In this document: piece by piece, positions 58,961-64,000 of the stretch | How positions within the stretch are numbered: position 1 is the first letter of the stretch | Layout: every line of letters begins with the position of its first letter | NCBI GenBank assembly: GCA_938002965.1 | Contig: CALKZY010000013.1 | Span: 1 to 64,000, forward strand | Direction: 5' to 3' | Source of the DNA: an uncultured Acidimicrobiales bacterium | GTDB taxonomy: Bacteria; Actinomycetota; Acidimicrobiia; Acidimicrobiales; SZUA-35 | DNA length: 64,000 nucleotides | Made by a program: the position numbers and the translations under genes | Notes under the pieces: model-generated | What the model was told of the DNA's origin: nothing | Seen by the model: only the letters and a program-made list of their open reading frames with translations | The model's database searches: none

Positions 58961-60243
58961 CGGTCAACTTCTCCCAAAATGGGGTCAACACTGGAGATCA
59001 CAGCCACGGCATCAGCGATGAGTGAATCGGCCATCATGTGAGGCATGGTTTGAAGATTCACGAAGCTGGGACCCCGAATGTGCATGCGATAGGGGTGCGA
59101 CCCACCATCGGACACCATGTAACAGCCAAGTTCACCACGGGGAGACTCTACCGCCACGTACACCTCACCCTCGGGAACTTTGAAGCCCTCGGTGAAAATT
59201 TTGAAGTGGTGGATCAGAGCCTCCATCGACTCGTCGATCCTGGCTCTCGGCGGAGGGGTGACTTTGGCATCACCCGCCCGATAGTCACCTTCGGGCATCT
59301 TCTCCAAACACTGGTGAACGATGCGCATCGACTCACGAATCTCGTTGAGTCGGATGGCGTAGCGGTCGAACGAATCGCCGTAGCTACCGACCACAATGTC
59401 GAAGTCGACTTCGGGGTAAGCCAGGTACGGCATCTCCCGTCGCAAGTCCCACGGCAAACCGGTGGACCGAAGAATCGGACCGGTAGCCGACAGGGCGATC
59501 GCTTCGTCCCGGGTGATCACACCAACACCTTGGAGACGGTCACGCCAGATCGGCTGACCGGTCATCAAGATGTCGTACTCCTCCAAACGGGGAGGCAGCA
59601 TCTCCATAAGAGCCAGCACGTCGTCGCGCCAGCCATCCGGCAGATCGGCGGCCACTCCACCCGGACGGATGTAGTTGTGGTTCATCCGCAAGCCAGTGAC
59701 CTTCTGAAAGAAGCGAAGTACCTGCTCGCGTTCCCGCCAGCCGTAAATCATCATCGAGACCGCACCGAGATCCATGCCGTTGGTGGCCATGAACAACAGG
59801 TGGGACGAGATTCGGTTGAGCTCGCACATCAGCATGCGAATCCAGGTAGCCCGAGGCGGGATTTCCATCCCGATCAGCTCTTCGGTGGCCAACGAGAACA
59901 CAAGCTCGTTGAACAACGGAGCGGCGTAGTCCATGCGGGTCACATTGGTCGGGCCCTGGAGGAATGTCAGCGTTTCCGCTGTCTTCTCCATGCCGGTGTG
60001 GAGGTAGCCGACAACCGGCTTGGAGCGGATTACGGTTTCGCCGTCCAACTCCAGCATGAGGCGGAGCACGCCGTGGGTCGACGGGTGCGAGGGGCCCATG
60101 TTCATCAACATGGTCTGATCGTTCTCGCCAGCGATGGGCTCGCCGTCCATCAGTTCAGCCGCTCGCACCTCACTCATGCGCAACACGGCGTTGCGACGGG
60201 GAAGGCGGTCCAGCTGCCCGGTGACTTCCTCGACTGCGGTCAT
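58957..60243 (-). CDS. nuoD: Complex I 49-kDa subunit NuoD (nuo-B copy)
   Basis: 428 residues. Quinone-site His in GPSHPSTHG and the quinone Tyr in TRMDYAAPLFNE are both present. The position equivalent to NDUFS2 Arg85 is Thr (GYLHTGMEK, T83). This is the standard form; nuo-A differs at both points. The 35-residue N-terminal extension is typical of actinobacterial NuoD. Confidence 0.96.
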   Translation of the reverse strand: MTAVEEVTGQLDRLPRRNAVLRMSEVRAAELMDGEPIAGENDQTMLMNMGPSHPSTHGVLRLMLELDGETVIRSKPVVGYLHTGMEKTAETLTFLQGPTNVTRMDYAAPLFNELVFSLATEELIGMEIPPRATWIRMLMCELNRISSHLLFMATNGMDLGAVSMMIYGWREREQVLRFFQKVTGLRMNHNYIRPGGVAADLPDGWRDDVLALMEMLPPRLEEYDILMTGQPIWRDRLQGVGVITRDEAIALSATGPILRSTGLPWDLRREMPYLAYPEVDFDIVVGSYGDSFDRYAIRLNEIRESMRIVHQCLEKMPEGDYRAGDAKVTPPPRARIDESMEALIHHFKIFTEGFKVPEGEVYVAVESPRGELGCYMVSDGGSHPYRMHIRGPSFVNLQTMPHMMADSLIADAVAVISSVDPILGEVDR

Positions 60244-60815
60244 TCGCTTCCCTTTCCAGCGGGAGCCTTGAATTGAACCGGGATCACGCCAACCTCATAA
60301 TCCTTGCGGAGCGGATGCCCCTCCCAGGTTTCCGGCATCAGGATTCGGGACATGTCGGGATGGCCGACAAAGGTGATCCCCATCAGATCGAACACTTCGC
60401 GTTCCAGGTAGTCGGTTCCCGGATAGAGGGAATAGAGCGAACCGACCGTGGGGTCGTCGCTCGGGACCTGGACTCTGGCCCGGAGACGCTCAGCCCGTTG
60501 GTGCGACAGGAATGAAGCCACGACCTCAAACCGTTCGGCCGCCACGCCAGTCGGCAAATCACGGGCCACGCTGTAGGACAGATAGTCGACGCTGGTCACG
60601 TCGACACACATGTTCCACCCGTCGGCCAAGAGTTGGGCGGCCACCTCAAGCCACTGGTCCCGAACGGGGTGAATGACTTTCTGGTTGCGGGAGTACGTTA
60701 CCGCGCAGCCATAGGCCGCTTCGACCTCGGGAACCTGCTCCGCCGACTCACCGTCGGACTCAGGTTCTTCGGCCGCTTCAGTCTCTTCGAGTTCGGCTTC
60801 GGTGTCGTCCGACAT
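60240..60815 (-). CDS. nuoC: Complex I 30-kDa subunit NuoC (nuo-B copy)
   Basis: 191 residues with an acidic Glu-rich N-terminus (about 1-30). The family motif is DYLEREVFDLMGITFVGHPD and HPLRKDYEVG. Shorter than the nuo-A copy and without its mid-domain insert. ATGA overlap with nuoD. Confidence 0.94.
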   Translation of the reverse strand: MSDDTEAELEETEAAEEPESDGESAEQVPEVEAAYGCAVTYSRNQKVIHPVRDQWLEVAAQLLADGWNMCVDVTSVDYLSYSVARDLPTGVAAERFEVVASFLSHQRAERLRARVQVPSDDPTVGSLYSLYPGTDYLEREVFDLMGITFVGHPDMSRILMPETWEGHPLRKDYEVGVIPVQFKAPAGKGSE

Positions 60816-61405
60816 CAGGCCTTCTTCCCAATCTGAACGACCTGTGACACACCTTGACCGTCCAGCTGCTCAACAGTGAGGTTGGCGCCAGCACCGGTCT
60901 CTTGGCGACGCTGGAGCAGCTCGCCTGTTTCAATCTTGGTGTGCAGCGTAGTAATGGCGTGCAGCAAGGTCTCCGGGCCGGGCGGGCAACCGGGGGCGTA
61001 TACATCGACCGGGACGATCTGGTCGACACCCTGGACAATGGCGTAGTTGTTGAACATGCCACCGGACGAAGCGCAAACGCCCATGGAAATAACCCACTTG
61101 GGTTCCATCATCTGGTCGTAGATCTGTCGTAGAACTGGAGCCATTTTCTGACTGACCCGACCGGCGACGATCATCACGTCGGCCTGGCGAGGCGAAGCCC
61201 GAAAGACTTCCATGCCCAATCGGGCCAGATCGTAGTGAGACCCACCGGTGGCCATCATCTCAATGGCACAGCAGGCCAAACCGAAGGTGGCAGGCCACGA
61301 CGAACGGGCGCGAGCCCAGTTGACCAGTTGTTCGATCGGAGCGGTGATCACATTGTGATCGAGACCCTCGAGTCCATGGTCTTGAACGTTGGTGATTAGC
61401 GTCAT
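60815..61405 (-). CDS. nuoB: Complex I Fe-S subunit NuoB (nuo-B copy)
   Basis: 196 residues. N2 ligands: the pair in [11 protein letters not shown], Cys in MGVCASSGG and in [10 protein letters not shown]-terminal extension of about 35 residues ([18 protein letters not shown]…) is absent from the nuo-A copy. It starts right after the nuoA stop. Confidence 0.96.
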   Translation of the reverse strand: MTLITNVQDHGLEGLDHNVITAPIEQLVNWARARSSWPATFGLACCAIEMMATGGSHYDLARLGMEVFRASPRQADVMIVAGRVSQKMAPVLRQIYDQMMEPKWVISMGVCASSGGMFNNYAIVQGVDQIVPVDVYAPGCPPGPETLLHAITTLHTKIETGELLQRRQETGAGANLTVEQLDGQGVSQVVQIGKKA

Positions 61406-61927
61406 CTACCCTCCAACCTCCACAAGTTCCGTTGACTCTTCGAAGCGGCCTTCCAGGCCGACGCGACGAACAGTTGAGGTGGACGTCCGTTCAGGCGATC
61501 GCATGGAGGAGTCTTCCAGCGACGAAGCCAACGGCGCTGTGAGATCAGCATCTTGACGGCGGTTCAACTGAAGCGGGCCCCAGTCGAGCGCGCCCTTCGA
61601 GATGAGATACACAAACGACTCGAACACCATGGCCGAGAAGATAAGAATGGCCAGCAGACCGTACAGACCCAAGCGATCGTTGGCTACAGCCCACGGGTAC
61701 AAGAAGACGATCTCAATGTCGAAGATTACGAAGAGCATGGCGACCAGGTAGAAGCGCACAGGAAATCGTTCAGGTGGCTCCCGCCCCGGAATGATCCCGC
61801 ACTCGTACGGTGCGAACTTTTCAACTGTTGGGTTCCGGGGGGCCAGCAACTTCGACGCCACAAAACTTAGGGCGGCGAACAGCGTGGCCAGGATCAACAG
61901 GGCCAGGACCGGCAGGAACTGAGCCAT
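61406..61927 (-). CDS. nuoA: Complex I subunit NuoA with a soluble C-terminal tail (nuo-B copy)
   Basis: 173 residues against about 120 usual. Three helices with YECGIIP (Cys in the helix 1-2 loop) and FVIFDIEIVFLYPW. The last 50 residues are soluble, rich in Arg, Glu, Ser and Thr. The start has a strong AGGAGG site 4 bases before the ATG. First gene of nuo-B. Confidence 0.94.
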   Translation of the reverse strand: MAQFLPVLALLILATLFAALSFVASKLLAPRNPTVEKFAPYECGIIPGREPPERFPVRFYLVAMLFVIFDIEIVFLYPWAVANDRLGLYGLLAILIFSAMVFESFVYLISKGALDWGPLQLNRRQDADLTAPLASSLEDSSMRSPERTSTSTVRRVGLEGRFEESTELVEVGG

Positions 61928-61930
61928 GTG

Positions 61931-62007
61931 ACCTCCTCTATCTACTGGAACGAGATTGACTGGAACGATAAACGAACAGGTTCTAAACCCGGTCGGTCAC
62001 TCCTCAA
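61931..62007 (-). promoter_or_regulatory. Leader of nuo-B: RBS, direct repeats, possible promoter
   Basis: GAGGAGGT (61931-61938, minus strand) is the nuoA ribosome site. ACTGGAACGA occurs twice (61944-61953 and 61959-61968), 15 bases apart, which could be a regulator site. A weak -35/-10 pair reads TTGAGG (62002-62007) and TAGAAC (61980-61985) with 16 bases between. The stretch to 62059 holds nothing else I can name. Confidence 0.4.
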
Positions 62008-62059
62008 GTACTTCCGCTCGACGTTGCTCTGCGGCTCGCTGGGCGCGATCCGACAGGTA

Positions 62060-62986
62060 TCAGACGCCGGCCGCCGCTCGAATCTCCGCTTCCCGACGAT
62101 CTCGGTTATGCAGGCTCCAAGCGAAAGCTAGGAAGATGAGTCCGTTGAACATGGTGAACATAGCGGGTGTAAATCTCAGGCCACTGATAATGCTTGGAAT
62201 CGGCCCGCCCCGATCACGTTCCATGATGACGGTGACAAGGGGGGCGTCAGGGTCGATTTCAGCGACGGGTGGCGCTTGGCCCGGGAAACTCGGCTTCGGG
62301 ATGATGGCCCGTGTTTGAATGGCCATCAACTCTTGCGTGTGAACCGGGTTTAGGAAGGTTTCGTCGAAGAAGTGCCACACACGGTCGATGAGGTTGGCGT
62401 CCTCCACCAGAACCGGCTTGCCACCAGCGGTGAAACCACCGAACTGCAGCGGCAGATACTCACCGGCATCGTAGATGTGTTCTTCGAGGAGAATTGCGTC
62501 GGCAGAAGCTTGGGCTTCGCCTCGGATCGAGTCGGAGGTGGGCAGGTAGCGCCACTCCTCAAGATTCATTTCCCGAGCCTGTTCCAAGGCGGCCGTCTGG
62601 GCTTGATCCGGATCGTCGACTCCGGGCGCTGTCAACGTCACGCCGTGCAGTACCGGCGCCTCTTCAACTTCGGAGAAAAGCAGACCATCGTCCGAGTCCT
62701 CGACGTCGTCAACGTTTATCTCCACCAGCTCCCAGGTGGGAGGAGCTCCACGCCAGCCGATGCCGTAAATCGTCCAGATGATGCCCATGAGGAACATCCA
62801 TCCGAATAGGCCGGCCATCGAAATCATGAAGCCCGTGCGGGTACCAGTGTTGGTTGCGACCAGCAGGTAGGTGCCACCAATGAGCACGACTACGCCAACC
62901 AGCACGCTGAGAAGACCACGGAAGAACGGATCGAATCCGATGCCGTCGATGAAGGCGAGCGTCAACGCTGTTGCGAAACCAGTCAT
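62060..62986 (-). CDS. Membrane protein of unknown function beside cytochrome c
   Basis: 308 residues. Three N-terminal helices (about 4-22, 26-45, 52-76), a soluble acidic part (about 85-260), and one C-terminal helix (about 275-295, FTPAMFTMFNGLIFLAFAW). No haem, Fe-S or quinone motif is visible. The start overlaps the cytochrome c stop (TAATG), so they are co-translated. Position suggests a cytochrome-linked oxidase or bc-complex accessory. I do not recognise the family. Confidence 0.75.
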   Translation of the reverse strand: MTGFATALTLAFIDGIGFDPFFRGLLSVLVGVVVLIGGTYLLVATNTGTRTGFMISMAGLFGWMFLMGIIWTIYGIGWRGAPPTWELVEINVDDVEDSDDGLLFSEVEEAPVLHGVTLTAPGVDDPDQAQTAALEQAREMNLEEWRYLPTSDSIRGEAQASADAILLEEHIYDAGEYLPLQFGGFTAGGKPVLVEDANLIDRVWHFFDETFLNPVHTQELMAIQTRAIIPKPSFPGQAPPVAEIDPDAPLVTVIMERDRGGPIPSIISGLRFTPAMFTMFNGLIFLAFAWSLHNRDRREAEIRAAAGV

Positions 62987-64000
62987 TACAAACCTCGCTC
63001 GTACTCGACCACGGCCTGAATGTATTCAGGCGGCAGGATCTTGCCGAAGCCCGGCATCATACCGGCGGCGCTTTGACCGCCTCGACCGTAACCGGCTCCG
63101 GCCTCAGCACCGTTGAAGATGAAGTTGTATTGTGCCTGGCTGGTCCGGGGCGGCATCTCGACGATGGTGCAGCCGGCAACCAAACGCATGTCTTCCAACT
63201 GGATGACGTCGCCGACGTCGGCCAAGTCCTCGGCAGTAATCGGATCCGGGTCCAGGAAGGTGTGGGTTTCGTCGTCGTATACGACTTCGCCGTCTTGAGC
63301 AAAGGGGTAGCGCTGACCAGTGGCGAAGCCTTCAAACAACTCGCCTTCACCTGTACCGGTGTACTCCCAGAGCCCGGAAACGTAGTCGCACTGGGCCAGG
63401 TCACCGAGGCGATCAGGATCCTCCGGGTCGTCTCCCAGGATCAGGTACTGATCGCCGGAGCCGGTGACCGGGTTGCCCTGCTCGTTGAGATCAATGCGAG
63501 TTCCGTCGGAGGCCAGCACGTAGGTACCGTCGTATCCGGCCGGATTACCGGTGACAGGTACGGGGTCGCTGAGTTCGCTGTCGCTGGCCCGGGTGTACCA
63601 GGAGCCATCGGGAACGAGCCAGGTGTCGTTCGGGAACTTCTCAGCAGTCGAGCCGTTACAAAGGTTAAAGCCGATACCGGATGGATTACCGCCACCGCAT
63701 CCGGCCACGCCTTCGTCCAAAAGACCGGGGACCGCTTCGGGCCCGAGCGACCAGCCGGCCGTATGACATCGACCGCAAGACAGGGCACCGGCTGCGTACT
63801 TGGAGTTGAGGCCAAGGTTGAACACCGCTTCGCCCAACGTCTCAAACTCGCCTTCGGCCAACGAACGCTCGACTTCTTCAACGATGTCGGCTCTAATACT
63901 GTCGGCTTCTTCGAGAGCCAAAAGGCTCTCTTCGTCCCGAGCGTCGTTGGGGTCGCCAGCAGCGGCAATATCGAGCGGATCGAGACTCTGTTGCTGGAAC
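62986..64000 (-). CDS. c-type cytochrome (N-terminus beyond the window)
   Basis: The frame is open to the window edge, so the N-terminus is missing; at least 337 residues are visible. One haem site, SCGRCHTAGW, lies near the visible N-terminal third. The C-terminal GMMPGFGKILPPEYIQAVV supplies a likely Met ligand and the closing helix of a class I cytochrome. An unusually long region, including FNLCNGSTAEKFPNDTW, lies between them, so the domain is expanded. Probably exported, carrying electrons between respiratory complexes. Confidence 0.88.
   Translation of the reverse strand, partial: FQQQSLDPLDIAAAGDPNDARDEESLLALEEADSIRADIVEEVERSLAEGEFETLGEAVFNLGLNSKYAAGALSCGRCHTAGWSLGPEAVPGLLDEGVAGCGGGNPSGIGFNLCNGSTAEKFPNDTWLVPDGSWYTRASDSELSDPVPVTGNPAGYDGTYVLASDGTRIDLNEQGNPVTGSGDQYLILGDDPEDPDRLGDLAQCDYVSGLWEYTGTGEGELFEGFATGQRYPFAQDGEVVYDDETHTFLDPDPITAEDLADVGDVIQLEDMRLVAGCTIVEMPPRTSQAQYNFIFNGAEAGAGYGRGGQSAAGMMPGFGKILPPEYIQAVVEYERGL

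Overview
The window comes from a GC-rich actinobacterium. I infer an Acidimicrobiia-type organism from the Thr-rich linkers of secreted proteins, the frequent GTG/TTG starts, the overlapping stop/start junctions and the gene content, but no marker gene here proves the class. Almost every base is coding. No gene-free stretch exceeds about 240 bases, and I see no CRISPR array, prophage or intact IS element.

Layout. 1-3.5 kb: the tail of an IS481-like transposase, a tRNA-Tyr, yajQ, an HtpX-like protease, and an ECF sigma factor overlapping a membrane protein that is probably its anti-sigma factor. 3.6-6.5 kb: acetyl-CoA synthetase and a TetR regulator with matching palindromes. 6.5-18.5 kb (minus strand): a complex I operon, called nuo-A here, with nuoABCDHIJKLMN, no nuoEFG, a 28-codon membrane ORF between nuoJ and nuoK, and at its end a MidA/NDUFAF7-type methyltransferase. 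18.7-22.7 kb: a frameshifted SRPBCC gene, an HTH protein, a GGDEF-EAL protein and a small membrane protein. 22.7-29.7 kb: three large envelope proteins (polytopic membrane protein, Ig-like protein, membrane-anchored GH5-like hydrolase) that look like one operon. 29.7-33.1 kb: an aldehyde dehydrogenase and a secreted metzincin protease. 33.2-43.2 kb: a surface-polysaccharide region (GT4, flippase-GT2 fusion, Wzt/Wzm ABC exporter) wrapped around a phosphorelay and partner-switching set (REC-HPt, STAS, SpoIIE phosphatase, HATPase, STAS, REC). 43.3-45.6 kb: dusB and a lipoprotein esterase. 45.6-61.9 kb (minus strand): a full 14-gene complex I operon, called nuo-B. 62-64 kb: a membrane protein of unknown function and a c-type cytochrome cut by the window edge.

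How the genes fit together. The two nuo operons are the main theme. nuo-B encodes a complete NADH dehydrogenase with flavin and Fe-S input subunits, plus odd additions: a coiled-coil insert in NuoL and a His-rich tail on NuoI. nuo-A encodes only the quinone and proton-pumping parts, so its electron donor is not NADH through NuoEFG unless it borrows those subunits. NuoD-A keeps the arginine that NDUFAF7 methylates in mitochondrial NDUFS2, while NuoD-B has threonine there; the MidA-type gene sits at the end of nuo-A. NuoD-A also has Trp where the quinone-contacting Tyr is expected. Together with the small ORF, this makes nuo-A the best candidate here for an undescribed variant of a known machine.

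The second theme is the cell surface: the three-gene envelope cassette and the polysaccharide export region, with c-di-GMP (YajQ, GGDEF-EAL) and partner-switching regulators alongside.
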